Shown here piece after piece: positions 1 through 9,020 of a DNA stretch of 59,308 nt (its first letter is position 1; each line of letters opens with the position of its first letter). A model generated the notes under the pieces. It searched no databases. It was not told the origin of the DNA and saw only the letters and a program-made list of their open reading frames with translations. Location of the stretch: the NCBI RefSeq assembly GCF_015356825.1, contig NZ_JAACYW010000039.1, positions 1 to 59,308 of the forward strand, read 5' to 3'. Position numbers and translations under genes: made by a program. This DNA comes from Catenulispora rubra. Lineage in GTDB: Bacteria > Actinomycetota > Actinomycetes > Streptomycetales > Catenulisporaceae.

Positions 1-955
1 CATCTCCGGCGTCCAGAGCCAGATGTCCGCCGGTCAGACCTGGCTGCCGGGCCTCGTCGGTCCGGCGACCGTGGACGGCCACCTCTACGGCGCGCCGTTG
101 TTCGCCGGCAACCGCGCAGTGATCTACAACAAGAAAATCTGGGCCGATGCCGGCATCAGCGCCGCGCCGACGACGTTCGCCGGACTCACCGCCGACCTGG
201 ACAAGATCAAGGCGAAGAACACCGACCCCGAGTTCTCGGCGTTCTACTTCCCCGGCCAGTGGTGGTACGGCGCGCTGCAGTTCGTCTGGGACGCCGGCGG
301 ACAGATCGCGACCAAGAACGGCAGCACCTGGTCCGGAGGTCTGGAGTCGCCACAGGCCCAGGCCGGCCTGACGGCGTGGAAGAACTTCGTCACGACGTAC
401 TCGTCGCAGGCGTCGCTGAACACCGACAACACCAAGCCGGACATGAATGCGCTGTTCGCGCAGGGCAAAACCGCCACCCTGCTGAACACCAGCATCAACG
501 GGATCCTGAAGGCGAACCCGGCCATGAAGGACCAGATCGGCACCTTCCCCTTCCCCAGCTCCACCGACGGCAAGACACAACCGGTGTTCATAGGCGGCTC
601 CGACCTGGTGGTCCCGGCCAAGAGCGGGAACCAGAGCCTTGCGCTGGCCTACCTGAAGGCGGCGACGGATCCGGATGTGCAGACGAGCGCGATCGTCGGC
701 ATCGACCACTGGACACCGGTCAGCACCCAGTTGATCGACCAGACGGTCTCCTCGTTGCAGGACACGTCGCAGGCGTTCTTCGCCGCGGCGAAGAACAGCG
801 TCGCGACCCCGGCGACCCCGGGGTGGGCGACGATCGAGAGCGACAAGTCGATCAAGGAGTTCTTCGCCGACATCGCGACCGGACGCAAGCCCGTCGCCGA
901 CGCGGCCAAGGGCTTCGACACGCACCTCGCGCAGGCGCTGAACGCGACGTCATGA
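1..955 (+). CDS. Sugar ABC transporter substrate-binding protein, 5'-truncated by the window edge
   Basis: The reading frame is open from base 2, so the true start and the lipoprotein signal lie outside the window. About 317 C-terminal residues are visible. They resemble family 1 extracellular solute-binding proteins: a segment reading APLFAGNRAVIYNKKIWADA, a helical segment with WWYGALQFVWDAGG, and a late GGSDLVVPAKSGNQ stretch. Its role would be to capture an oligosaccharide outside the membrane and pass it to the two downstream permeases. The stop overlaps the next start as ATGA (952-955), so translation is probably coupled. The GH20 hexosaminidase in the same direction suggests a chitobiose or other N-acetylhexosaminide ligand; that is inference from context. 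Confidence 0.9.
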   Translation, partial: ISGVQSQMSAGQTWLPGLVGPATVDGHLYGAPLFAGNRAVIYNKKIWADAGISAAPTTFAGLTADLDKIKAKNTDPEFSAFYFPGQWWYGALQFVWDAGGQIATKNGSTWSGGLESPQAQAGLTAWKNFVTTYSSQASLNTDNTKPDMNALFAQGKTATLLNTSINGILKANPAMKDQIGTFPFPSSTDGKTQPVFIGGSDLVVPAKSGNQSLALAYLKAATDPDVQTSAIVGIDHWTPVSTQLIDQTVSSLQDTSQAFFAAAKNSVATPATPGWATIESDKSIKEFFADIATGRKPVADAAKGFDTHLAQALNATS

Positions 956-1935
956 GCCACACCACGCTCAAGCCGACCGCCGCCCCGACCGGGGCGGCGG
1001 CCTCCGGCCAGGGCTCTCGACGCGGCGCCAGCGTCGGCCGCGGCCGCGAGCCGAGGGCGATCCCGTACACGCTGCTGGCTCCGGCCGCTGTCGTGCTGGT
1101 GGTCGTCGTCGGCTATCCGCTGGTCCGCCTCGTCCTGATCTCCTTCCACGACTACGGCTTGCGATCCCTGTTCACCGGCGTGTCGCCCTGGGCCGGGTTC
1201 GCCAACTACACGGCGGTCTTCCACAGCGCCGACCTGGTCCCCATGCTCGTCCGCACCGCCTTGTTCTGTCTCGCGCTGGCCGGGGCGACTCTCGTGATCG
1301 GTATGTCGTGCGCGCTGATGATGAAGTCGCTGGGCAAGCGGATGCGTTCCCTGATGGTCTTCAGCCTCATCACCGCCTGGGCCATGCCGAACATCGCGGC
1401 GACCTTGTTGTGGACCTGGCTGTTCCAGCCGACGTACGGCGTCGTGAACTGGCTGCTCACCCAGACCCACCTGTTCGGCGACCTGCGCCAGCACGACTGG
1501 ACTGCGAGTGCGGTGCCCGGGCTGTTCATGGTGTGGCTGCTGGTGGTCTGGCAGTCGGTGCCGTTCGTCGCGGTGACGCTGTATGCCGGAGTCTCACAGG
1601 TCCCGGCCGAGTATTACGAGGCGGCAGAGCTCGACGGCGCGGGGTACTTGCGGCGCTTCCGGGTCGTGACGGTGCCGTTCCTGCGTCCCGTGCTGCTGCT
1701 GGTCGCGATGATGTCGGTGATCTGGGACTTCAACGTCTTCAACCAGATCTGGCTGCTGACCGCCGGCGGGCCGCACGGCGGGACCAGCACGCTGGTCGTC
1801 TGGTCGTTCACCAAGGCGTTCGCGAGCCAGTCCTACGGTCAGGGCGCTGCGATCGCGGTCCTGTCCACTGCGTTGCTGACCGTGCTGATGTGGTACTACG
1901 TGCGCCGCATGGTGCGCGCCGGGGAGGGATTGTGA
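952..1935 (+). CDS. Sugar ABC transporter permease, MalF type
   Basis: A 327-residue integral membrane permease of the binding-protein-dependent family. An N-terminal Pro/Ala/Gly-rich cytoplasmic tail of about 35 residues precedes the first membrane segment (YTLLAPAAVVLVVVVGYPLV). The conserved EAA loop that contacts the ATPase reads EAAELDGAGYLRRFRVVTVP. The ATG at 952 overlaps the stop of the binding-protein gene. Its own stop overlaps the next start as GTGA. No ATP-binding subunit is encoded nearby, so a shared MsiK-like ATPase elsewhere is likely, as is usual for actinomycete sugar importers. Confidence 0.92.
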   Translation: MSHTTLKPTAAPTGAAASGQGSRRGASVGRGREPRAIPYTLLAPAAVVLVVVVGYPLVRLVLISFHDYGLRSLFTGVSPWAGFANYTAVFHSADLVPMLVRTALFCLALAGATLVIGMSCALMMKSLGKRMRSLMVFSLITAWAMPNIAATLLWTWLFQPTYGVVNWLLTQTHLFGDLRQHDWTASAVPGLFMVWLLVVWQSVPFVAVTLYAGVSQVPAEYYEAAELDGAGYLRRFRVVTVPFLRPVLLLVAMMSVIWDFNVFNQIWLLTAGGPHGGTSTLVVWSFTKAFASQSYGQGAAIAVLSTALLTVLMWYYVRRMVRAGEGL

Positions 1936-2762
1936 AAGCCGTTCGTGTCGGCCGCGTCGGCCTGAACGCCGGTGCCGCCGTTTTCTGTCTGGTCTGGTTG
2001 TTCCCTGTCTACTGGATGGTGAATTCGGCGTTCAAGCCGTCCGGAGACCTGACCACCGAGACACCGAAGTTCCTGCCTTTCCCCTTGACGCTGGCGAGTT
2101 TCGTCGATGCGGTCGAGCGGCCCGGTTTCGTCAGCGGTCTGTACAACAGCTTGATCGTGACCGGGGGCGTGGTGCTGCTGTCGATCGGGTTGGCGTTCCT
2201 GGCAGCGGTGGCCTTGGCGAGGTTCTCCTTCCCCGGACGCCGCGGGTTCCTGATCGGCATGCTCGTCGTGCAGATGATCCCGGGTCCGGCGATGCTGATC
2301 CCGATGTTCCTCAGCCTCAAGAGCCTGAACCTGCTCAATACCCTGATCGGGTTGACCGTGACGCAGGTGGCGGGCGTGCTGCCGCTGTCGATCTGGATCC
2401 TGCGCGGCTTCGTGCAGGGGATCCCGGTGGAGCTGGAGGAGGCGGCGATGGTCGACGGCGCGACGCGCGGCCAGGTGATGCGCAGGATCCTGCTGCCGCT
2501 GACCCTGCCGGGGTTGATCGCGACCAGCGTCTTCGCGTTCATCGCGGCGTGGAACGACTACATCTACGCGTACGTGACGATGAAGGACCAGTCGAAGTAC
2601 ACGCTCCCAGTGTGGCTGGCCTCGTTCTCGACGGCCCAAGGGAACGACTACGGCGGGCTGATCGCCGGCTCGGTGCTGTTCGCCGTGCCGGTGGTGGTGT
2701 TCTTCATGGTGATCCAGCGGCGGCTGGTCGAGGGCATGACGGCCGGGGCCGTCAAGGGGTGA
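1932..2762 (+). CDS. Sugar ABC transporter permease, MalG type
   Basis: A 276-residue permease with about six membrane segments. It starts at a GTG that overlaps the preceding stop, followed by MKAVRVGRVGLN and the first membrane helix. The EAA loop reads ELEEAAMVDGATRGQVMRRI, followed by the usual LPLTLPG. It is the inner-membrane partner of the MalF-type protein upstream. The next gene, a GH20 hexosaminidase, begins 88 bases later on the same strand, close enough for readthrough. The family assignment is firm; the substrate is inferred only from the neighbour. Confidence 0.92.
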   Translation: MKAVRVGRVGLNAGAAVFCLVWLFPVYWMVNSAFKPSGDLTTETPKFLPFPLTLASFVDAVERPGFVSGLYNSLIVTGGVVLLSIGLAFLAAVALARFSFPGRRGFLIGMLVVQMIPGPAMLIPMFLSLKSLNLLNTLIGLTVTQVAGVLPLSIWILRGFVQGIPVELEEAAMVDGATRGQVMRRILLPLTLPGLIATSVFAFIAAWNDYIYAYVTMKDQSKYTLPVWLASFSTAQGNDYGGLIAGSVLFAVPVVVFFMVIQRRLVEGMTAGAVKG

Positions 2763-2850
2763 TCGTCCCCGCCTCGATCTTCAGGTTCGTCACCGCCTCG
2801 TAAGCGCGCCGTGGCCGGGACCTCCGGCGGCGCAGTGAAAAGGAAACAGC

Positions 2851-4377
2851 ATGCTCCCGCTCGTCACATCGATCACCGAGAACTCGGGGTACTTCCTCCT
2901 CGGCACCCACACCGCGATCGGCGCGGACGATCCCGCGACGCAGCCGGCCGCGAGGCTGCTTGCGTCGTATCTGGAGATCGCGCTCGGCTCGGCACCGCCG
3001 ATCCGAGATGCCGGAAGCATCGTCCTCGAACTCGGCACCACCGGATCCGAGAACCCCGAGGCCTACCGGCTGACCGTGGTCCCCGACCGCGTCACGCTTC
3101 GCGCGCCCCGGCCCGACGGTCTTCTGCGGGGGATCCAGTCGCTGCGCCACATGCTCCCGGCCGAGGCCCTGCGGCCCGCGAGCGGGTCGCGCGACTGGAA
3201 ACTGAGCGCCGTCGATGTCACCGATGAGCCGGACCTGGCCTGGCGCGGAGTCATGCTCGACGTCGCCCGGCACTTCTTCGGCAAAGCCGAGATCCTCCGC
3301 CTGATCGACCTCATCGCGTTCCACCAGCTCAACGTCCTGCACCTGCACCTCACCGACGACCAGGGCTGGCGGGTCCCGATCGACCCCTACCCCCGACTGA
3401 TCGAGGTCGGGTCGGTGCGGCGTGCAGCCCACGAGGGCGAACCCGGGATCCCACCAGGCCGCGCGTCCGGCCCCGCACACCGGGGCGCCTACAGCCACGC
3501 CGACCTCGCCGAGATCGTCGCCTTCGCCGCCGAGCGGGGCATCCTGGTGGTCCCCGAGATCGACATGCCCGGCCACGTCCAAGCCGCCGTCGCCGCCTAC
3601 CCCGAACTCGGCATCGACCCCGCACCGGTGCCCGAAGTCTGGCCGCGCTGGGGGATCAACGACCTGCTACTCAACCCCACCGATACCGTCGCAGAGTTCT
3701 TCGAGAACGTGCTGGCCGAGCTCATGCGGATATTCCCCTCGCCATACATCCACATCGGCGGCGACGAGTGCCCCACCGATCGCTGGGCGCAGGATCCGCA
3801 GATCGTGGCACGCGCCGCCGCCCTCGGCCTCGCCGACGTCAGCCGGCTGCACGGCTGGTTCATGGGCCGGATGGCCCGGTTCGTCAAGGCACGCGGACGG
3901 ATCCCGGTCGGCTGGGACGAGTTGGCCGGGGCCGACCCCGGGACGGTGGTGATGGCGTGGAACACCGGCGCGGGCATAGCAGTTCGTGCCGCAGAAGCCG
4001 GGCACCCGGTCGTCCTGGCACCCAGCGACCGGGTCTACTTCGACCTCTACCAATCCCCATCCGGCGAGCCCCGGGCGCAGAAGGGCGTCATCACCCTGGC
4101 CGACGCCTATTCCTTCGATCCGCGCGCCGGACGATGGGGCGCAGACTTACAGGGCAGCGTGCTCGGAGCCCAGTGCCAACTGTGGACCGAATACGTCTCC
4201 GACCGGGATCAGCTGGACTACATGCTCTTCCCGCGACTCTGCGCGTTCGCCGAACGGGCGTGGTCGGGTGGGGCTACGGATTTCAACGCGTTCCAGACGC
4301 GGCTTCTATCGCACCTGGAACGCCTGGAAGCCTTGGGCGTCGCGTTCCGACCCCTGGATGCCGCCGAATCGCGATAG
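2851..4377 (+). CDS. Beta-N-acetylhexosaminidase, glycoside hydrolase family 20
   Basis: 508 residues. An N-terminal GH20b-like domain (roughly residues 1-120) precedes the TIM-barrel domain. The hallmark HIGGDECPTDRW places the catalytic Asp-Glu pair at residues 305-306; the Asp positions the substrate 2-acetamido group in this family. Other conserved pieces are HLHLTDDQGWR and VPEIDMPGH. There is no obvious signal peptide, so it probably acts in the cytoplasm on imported oligosaccharides, which fits the importer just upstream. The purine-rich AAAAGGAAACAG precedes the ATG. Codon 433 (4147-4149) is TTA, rare in high-GC actinomycetes and a possible point of control by the leucine tRNA bldA. 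Confidence 0.93.
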   Translation: MLPLVTSITENSGYFLLGTHTAIGADDPATQPAARLLASYLEIALGSAPPIRDAGSIVLELGTTGSENPEAYRLTVVPDRVTLRAPRPDGLLRGIQSLRHMLPAEALRPASGSRDWKLSAVDVTDEPDLAWRGVMLDVARHFFGKAEILRLIDLIAFHQLNVLHLHLTDDQGWRVPIDPYPRLIEVGSVRRAAHEGEPGIPPGRASGPAHRGAYSHADLAEIVAFAAERGILVVPEIDMPGHVQAAVAAYPELGIDPAPVPEVWPRWGINDLLLNPTDTVAEFFENVLAELMRIFPSPYIHIGGDECPTDRWAQDPQIVARAAALGLADVSRLHGWFMGRMARFVKARGRIPVGWDELAGADPGTVVMAWNTGAGIAVRAAEAGHPVVLAPSDRVYFDLYQSPSGEPRAQKGVITLADAYSFDPRAGRWGADLQGSVLGAQCQLWTEYVSDRDQLDYMLFPRLCAFAERAWSGGATDFNAFQTRLLSHLERLEALGVAFRPLDAAESR

Positions 4378-4488
4378 GGCACGCACTGCCGAAGAGCCCC
4401 GCGTCTAAGAAGTGATGCTGTCGCGGCCCGGCATCAGACGCTGGCGAGCCACCGAAACTCGACGCGTCGGGCACGGTCGTGGTGCGTC

Positions 4489-4821
4489 TTACGACCGCCG
4501 AGCAGATGGTTCGGGCTCTTTATCGGCGGTGTGGACGGCGCGTAGCGCGTGTATCAAATGGGCCTGGTTCCAGACCCACATCCGATCCAGCAACTCGTGG
4601 CGACAAGTGCCTACTCAGCTCTCCATGATCGCGTTCATCCTCGGCATCCGAACCTCGGTGAGCACGACCTGGGTACCGGTGTCGGCCAGCACTTCGTCGA
4701 ATGCAGCACAGGACCTTCCATCAGGGTCGCGGATCAGGTAACTGATCGAACTGCCGGCGCCCTCCAGGCCCATGGCCGCAGGCATGGAAGGCTGTGGGGT
4801 CTGCTCCTGGTGTATTTGCAT
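4489..4821 (-). pseudogene. Degraded integrase-core transposase fragment
   Basis: The minus strand encodes YLIRDPDGRSCAAFDEVL followed by a stretch ending RMPRMNAIMES, which matches the end of the DDE integrase core of IS3/IS481-like transposases (family pattern FLIRDRDGK ... RMPRMNSIMER). A TGA stop at about 4612-4614 stands where the family has Trp. The frame then continues with GTCRHELLDRMWVWNQAH, again typical of these enzymes. The 5' two-thirds of the gene is missing or frameshifted. It is a dead remnant marking past insertion-sequence activity. The nonsense codon is read directly from the sequence; the family assignment is from recalled patterns. Confidence 0.65.
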
Positions 4822-4892
4822 AGTCCCGCCAGGTCGTGCCTACGCCCGGGTCTGGCGGCGTACGTAGCACCGGGGCGCCTTCCTCATTTTGG

Positions 4893-5336
4893 TCAGCTCA
4901 GACGTACAAGGCGCCAGTTCTGGACGTCGTTCTCGGGGTCGAGCCTCATGAGCGCGGTTTCGGGAGGGTAGCTGCGCGCCCTGCCGAGGTCGACGGCGAG
5001 CCCGTCCTTGTCCTCGGGCGCCAGCAGCCTGGCGGGGACGGCGATGACGACGTGGTATTCGTCGAAGCCGGGCCGGAGCTCCCATCGGGTTGGTTGGGCG
5101 CCGGAGACGAGTAGCGTCGCCACCCGCGGTCCGCCGGCGTAGGACAGGTACATCCGGAGGCCCTGGAGCGTCGACCAGACCGTGAGGGTGCCGTCATCTT
5201 CGTTCTTGATCTGCCACACAGGCGGCAGGGAGTAGCCGCTGGAGACGACCACCGGAGATTCGGGACTGGTGTCCCGGATCGCCAGGTATCCCATATGGTC
5301 GTCGAACCGGTAGACGCCGTCGGGCACTGGAGCCAT
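4893..5336 (-). CDS. Small hypothetical protein, possible beta-trefoil fold
   Basis: 147 residues with no recognisable catalytic motif. The sequence opens MAPVPDGVYRFDDHMGYLAI, alternates short beta-type segments (PPVWQIKNEDDGTLTVWS, LRMYLSYAGG) and ends NDVQNWRLVRLS. This repeated WxI/WxL spacing is seen in ricin-type or fascin-like trefoils, so a small binding protein is possible. It lacks a signal peptide. The ATG at 5334-5336 follows a GAGGTG ribosome-binding site. It sits alone between transposase remnants, consistent with an accessory gene. The fold call is inference. Confidence 0.55.
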   Translation of the reverse strand: MAPVPDGVYRFDDHMGYLAIRDTSPESPVVVSSGYSLPPVWQIKNEDDGTLTVWSTLQGLRMYLSYAGGPRVATLLVSGAQPTRWELRPGFDEYHVVIAVPARLLAPEDKDGLAVDLGRARSYPPETALMRLDPENDVQNWRLVRLS

Positions 5337-5940
5337 AGGGGCACCTCATTCTGCGGCAGGGCGCCGTGGTCGCGGCGCGTTCGGCCGGTCGCCTACCCGA
5401 GCAGATCGAACCAAAGCAGAGCTTTGCTATAGGTTCACCCTTTCCGGTGGGTGTGCGCCCCAGCACGCGTGAAACCTGACGCCATCGCCGCCGAAGCGAC
5501 TCACTGGCATCAACGGGTGGGAACTTCCTGGCCGGCGCCATCGAAGGGCTGGCATAGGTGCCGGTTTTGCGCCATGCAGGGCATATCTTGCCGCACAATA
5601 TGCGGCGTGTCCGGGCGGTTGTTCTCAGGGCTCGATATCGCGGGCTGATGGACGCCAAGATCTCCTGATCCGGATTTCGGCCGCAAGGGTGGTGCAACTT
5701 CGCGCAACGTTCCTAGCCATGCTGCTGCCTCCGCACGATGCTTCCCTCGTGGGGCTGACGTTCGCGATATCGTCCAATCCACGTCCCCTCAGCGCTTGTG
5801 TGCCATCTAGTCGATCATCGTGGTGCGCGGGTGGGCCGTAGAGCTCAGTGGCGAAATCCGCCGGGCGCGTTCACCGGGCGAAGCCGCATCCAGGCTCCGA
5901 AATCGGGTCCATTTCGTCCATCTGGCCGGGCATTCATCGG
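5337..5940. other. Gap between the small hypothetical gene and the transposase remnant
   Basis: About 600 bases with no convincing gene. Short open frames on both strands have arginine- and proline-rich compositions without family motifs. Given the truncated transposase on its right, this is probably debris from insertion-sequence rearrangement. I see no clear terminal inverted repeats. Confidence 0.4.
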
Positions 5941-7158
5941 TCAGTGTCGACCTGTGCTCGTGCAGGGAGCTGGACGCTGAGCCAGCGGTGCAGAATCCGG
6001 TCCGCGCTCGCCGTCGGCCGAGGCGTATCCGGAGTCAACGAAGTGCTCGCCCGGTACCAGGCAGCGCCCGGTGAGCGCGGCGTGAACCGCAGCAGCCACT
6101 ACCAACTCTGGCACGGTGGCATCGGTGGTCGCAACGTTGGTGATGATGTTCGGCCGGTCCAGGTGCCGAACTCCCATCTCCGGATGCGGCACAGCGTCGT
6201 CGCAGGTCTCAGAGATGTGGACCTTGTAGCCGTTCCAGAACAGGTCATCGCCCTTGGCCGCCCAGCGCGTATCGGTGTCATACGGCGAGGCGACCCGTGA
6301 TGGGGCAGGCGGGAGCCCGTCACCGTCGGCATCCCGCATCCTGATCACCTGCCTGCCCTGCTTGTCGACGCTGACTAGGAAGTTTTGCAGCAGCACCAGC
6401 CGCAGCGTCTGCACCGGCGCGAGCTGGCGCAGCCACACCGGTGCCGCCGGCGAGTACACGGCCTCCACCAGCGCCAACCCGTCGGTGCCGTAGTCGACCG
6501 CGAGCTGATCGCGTTTGCTCTGCGCGGTCGGCAGCCGCCAGGAATCGATCCGCCGCCCATAGCGGGCCGACCAACCCGGCACCGCGAACACCTGCTCAAA
6601 CCAGCCCGGCACGGCGGCGACGATCGCCTCGACCGCAGCCCGCACCGACTCCCCAGCCAGCTCCAGCCGGTTCAAATCCCGCACCGCCGAGACCACATGC
6701 GTGGAATCCGTGCGCTGTCTCCCACCAGCCTTCACCAGCCCCTTGGCGGCCAGCGCAGCCAGCAGCACATCCAGCGCCAACTGTTCGGCACCCCCAGCCA
6801 CAACCCGGGCACGGAACTCCGACAACACCGAGAAATCGAAACCCGGATCATCCAACGCCAGCCCGAGGGCGTATTTCCACGACAGGCTCTCACCGGCCAT
6901 CGCAGCGGCCTGCCGATCAGTCAACCTCTCAGCCACCTGCAACACGCTCACCAGCATCAGCCGCCCCGGCGAAAACCCCGGCCGACCCCGTACACCGAAC
7001 AGGTCCCCAAACTCCTCATCACCGAACACCTCACCCAGCATGTCCCGCACCTGCACCGCAAGCGGCAACTGCTTGCGCCGATAGATCGTCTTGATCGCCG
7101 CCGCAACCTGCGGATCCGGCTCCGGCCACGGCTCAGGCTGCATCGACACGGCACTCAT
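5941..7158 (-). pseudogene. IS1182-family transposase, 3'-truncated
   Basis: The minus-strand frame begins MSAVSMQPEPWPEPDPQ at 7158 and follows the IS1182-type DDE transposase pattern: RGRPGFSPGRLMLVSVLQ, RQRTDSTHVVSAVRDLNRLE carrying the first catalytic Asp, and HFVDSGYASAD where the second Asp region begins. After GYASAD (about 6015) the frame runs into unrelated arginine/proline-rich residues and stops at 5941. Family members are usually more than 500 residues, so the C-terminal third with the catalytic Glu is missing. It is therefore inactive unless complemented in trans. An upstream in-frame start at 7191 is also possible but would add an unusual N-terminus. Confidence 0.85.
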
Positions 7159-7292
7159 CCTCACCAAAACCGGCAACCGGCGACAACCCACCGATCAGCT
7201 CATCCTAGAAGATCAGCACCCTGATGAATAAGCCAATAGGGTCGGGGCATAGCCCGTGCGGGTGACCGCAGGTGACTTCAGTCCCCGGCCGC

Positions 7293-7337
7293 TAGTCGGG
7301 TAGCCCGAGGGTGCGATCCCCTCGGGCTACCCGACTA
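7293..7337. terminator. 19-bp perfect inverted repeat, terminator-like
   Basis: Left arm 7293-7311 (starts TAGTCGGGTAG) and right arm 7319-7337 are perfectly complementary over 19 bases with a 7-base loop. It lies beyond the 3' end of the minus-strand oxygenase gene and before the transposase start, so it probably ends the prenyltransferase/oxygenase transcript. There is no T-run, as is usual for actinomycete hairpins. Confidence 0.7.
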
Positions 7338-7440
7338 ACAGGGTTCCATCGACGACTGGGGCATCGGGATCTTCCTGTACAGCCGTGAAACCTACACCGA
7401 CACGGAGCTGCCTAGATCATCCGAGCTCGTCGACGACACC
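7338..7440 (+). pseudogene. Possible fragment of a plus-strand gene
   Basis: Immediately after the hairpin, the plus strand reads GSIDDWGIGIFLYSRETYTD and then TELPRSSELVDDTS, which has ordinary protein composition rather than that of an out-of-frame shadow. No start codon or upstream body is present. I do not recognise a family with confidence. The remaining gap up to 7595 shows nothing I can support. Confidence 0.25.
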
Positions 7441-7595
7441 TCGGAAGGTGGCGTCGTCCACCTTCATTCTCTACGCGGGCCTCAGCACGCTCCGCTGATC
7501 AATACGCCATGAAACTGCGAAACTCGAGAGGCAGCCGGGGGTGCCCTCGTCGGGCGGTTGGTCGGGGCTTGATCTGGAGCGGGCGGGTTTGCGGG

Positions 7596-9020
7596 TCAGC
7601 TGTCCGTGGTGAGTCGTTCCCATGCGGGATCGGGGCGGCGTCCCGCCATGAAGTGCAGGAATTCTGTCCTGAAGGCGGTTTTGGTGAGGTCTGCGCCGGG
7701 TGTGGTGGCCAGTTCGTGGGAGAAGCCGGTGTGCAGCAGCCTGTGGTACTCCTGGGCAGAGATGGTGCCGCTGTGATCGCTGTCGGTGGCGTCGAACAGG
7801 ACGTTGGCGAGGTCGACGAGTGCCGGCGCGGGCAGCGTCGAGGCGCCGTCGACGTATTCCTGCAGGGAGATGCTGCCGTCGCCGTCGGTGTCAAGGGCCG
7901 TGCTTAGCTCCTGCCACCAGCTGTGGAACGCGGCGTACACCTCTGCTTCCCGGTCGGCCTCCAGGCCGAGGCGGGAGGCGATTTCGCGGGCTAGGGAGGC
8001 CAGGTCGGGCCAGGCGATGGTGCCGTCGCCGGTCTGGTCGAGTACGTGGGTGAAGAAGTGTGCCGCCGGCCACGCCGTCGGTTCCCGGCCGGGTTGGGAG
8101 GCGGTGGGGTTCGGGCGGACGGCTCGGATTACTGAGGTGATGGCGCTGGCGCCGCGTAGCAGGGCGCCGAATACCGCGGAGGTGGGCTGATGATCCTCGT
8201 CGGTGTCCAGCAGATCTGCCAGGGCCCACGGATTGGTCACGCCCGGCAGGCACAGGGCCGCCAGGCCGGTGCTTCGGTACGCGCCGGCCATGAGCGCCTC
8301 CGACAGGACGGGGGTGTTGATCTGGACGCGGTCGCGGAAGGTCGGGGGCAGGGAGGCGATGGTAACGCGGGCGGCCACCGGTCCGGCGATCGAGCGGAGC
8401 GCGGCCCACGCGGTCCGCTGGTCGCGCAGCAGCGGAGGCGGGGGCATCGTGTCGAGCAGGCGGTGCAGGACGGAGTCGACGGCGGCGGAGTGTTCGAGGC
8501 GTTCAGAGAGCATCTGCTCGTAGTAGGGCCAGAAGTGCGCGAGCCGTTCGGGCAGCGCCGCCGGGTCGTCGCCGAAGTCGGCGAGCATCTGCCGGAACTC
8601 CGCGTAGAGCTGTTCCTGGGTTGCCCAGCCCAGGGGGCGTGCGCTGCGGCGGCGCATGGCCACCGTGGATTCGAAGAGGGTTGCCAGGACCCACGCGCGT
8701 GCCTCCGGGTCCATGCCGCTGAACGCGGCGCCGTCTGGGCCGACGCCTGTGAGGCGGGCGTGCAGCCGGTTGAGCCGGGCGATTTCGCGCTCGCGTACCT
8801 CGGGGCGCTCGTCGAATTGGCGCTGCATGCTGACCATGGTGTTGTGCAGCCGCCGCCACGGGTGCGTCAGGAAACTGGAGTCTTCCATCAGGGCGGCGGC
8901 GATCTGCGGGTGGGCCGTTTGCAGCACGACCGCGCGGACCATGGCCAGTCCCCAGCCGAGCTCGCCGGCCAGTTCACGCAGCAGGGGGTAGGGGGTGGTG
9001 GACTGCGTCGTGTCAGGCAA
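7596..9020 (-). CDS. MpaB/Lcp-type (DUF2236) oxygenase with three EF-hands
   Basis: 474 residues. Residues 1-310 match the DUF2236 oxygenase fold shared by the fungal prenyl-cleaving enzyme MpaB and the bacterial rubber oxygenase Lcp: QTAHPQIAAAL with His37, then SSFLTHPWRRLHNTM. The C-terminal part carries three EF-hand loops at about 328-340 (DQTGDGTIAWPD), 377-389 (DTDGDGSISLQEY) and 413-425 (DSDHSGTISAQEY), implying calcium binding. The start is a TTG at 9018-9020 behind GGGAG, overlapping the prenyltransferase 3' end by 8 bases, so the two are translationally coupled. The likely role is oxidation of a prenyl chain or prenylated compound; the substrate is unknown. The fusion with EF-hands is seen directly. 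Confidence 0.88.
   Translation of the reverse strand: MPDTTQSTTPYPLLRELAGELGWGLAMVRAVVLQTAHPQIAAALMEDSSFLTHPWRRLHNTMVSMQRQFDERPEVREREIARLNRLHARLTGVGPDGAAFSGMDPEARAWVLATLFESTVAMRRRSARPLGWATQEQLYAEFRQMLADFGDDPAALPERLAHFWPYYEQMLSERLEHSAAVDSVLHRLLDTMPPPPLLRDQRTAWAALRSIAGPVAARVTIASLPPTFRDRVQINTPVLSEALMAGAYRSTGLAALCLPGVTNPWALADLLDTDEDHQPTSAVFGALLRGASAITSVIRAVRPNPTASQPGREPTAWPAAHFFTHVLDQTGDGTIAWPDLASLAREIASRLGLEADREAEVYAAFHSWWQELSTALDTDGDGSISLQEYVDGASTLPAPALVDLANVLFDATDSDHSGTISAQEYHRLLHTGFSHELATTPGADLTKTAFRTEFLHFMAGRRPDPAWERLTTDS

Noticed and set aside
952..2762. Dedicated dasB/dasC naming of the importer
   Set aside because: The GH20 neighbour suggests a chitobiose system, but the ligand cannot be read from the sequence.
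5194..5697. Minus-strand open frame of 167 codons
   Set aside because: It overlaps the better-supported gene at 4893-5336 and has no recognisable features.
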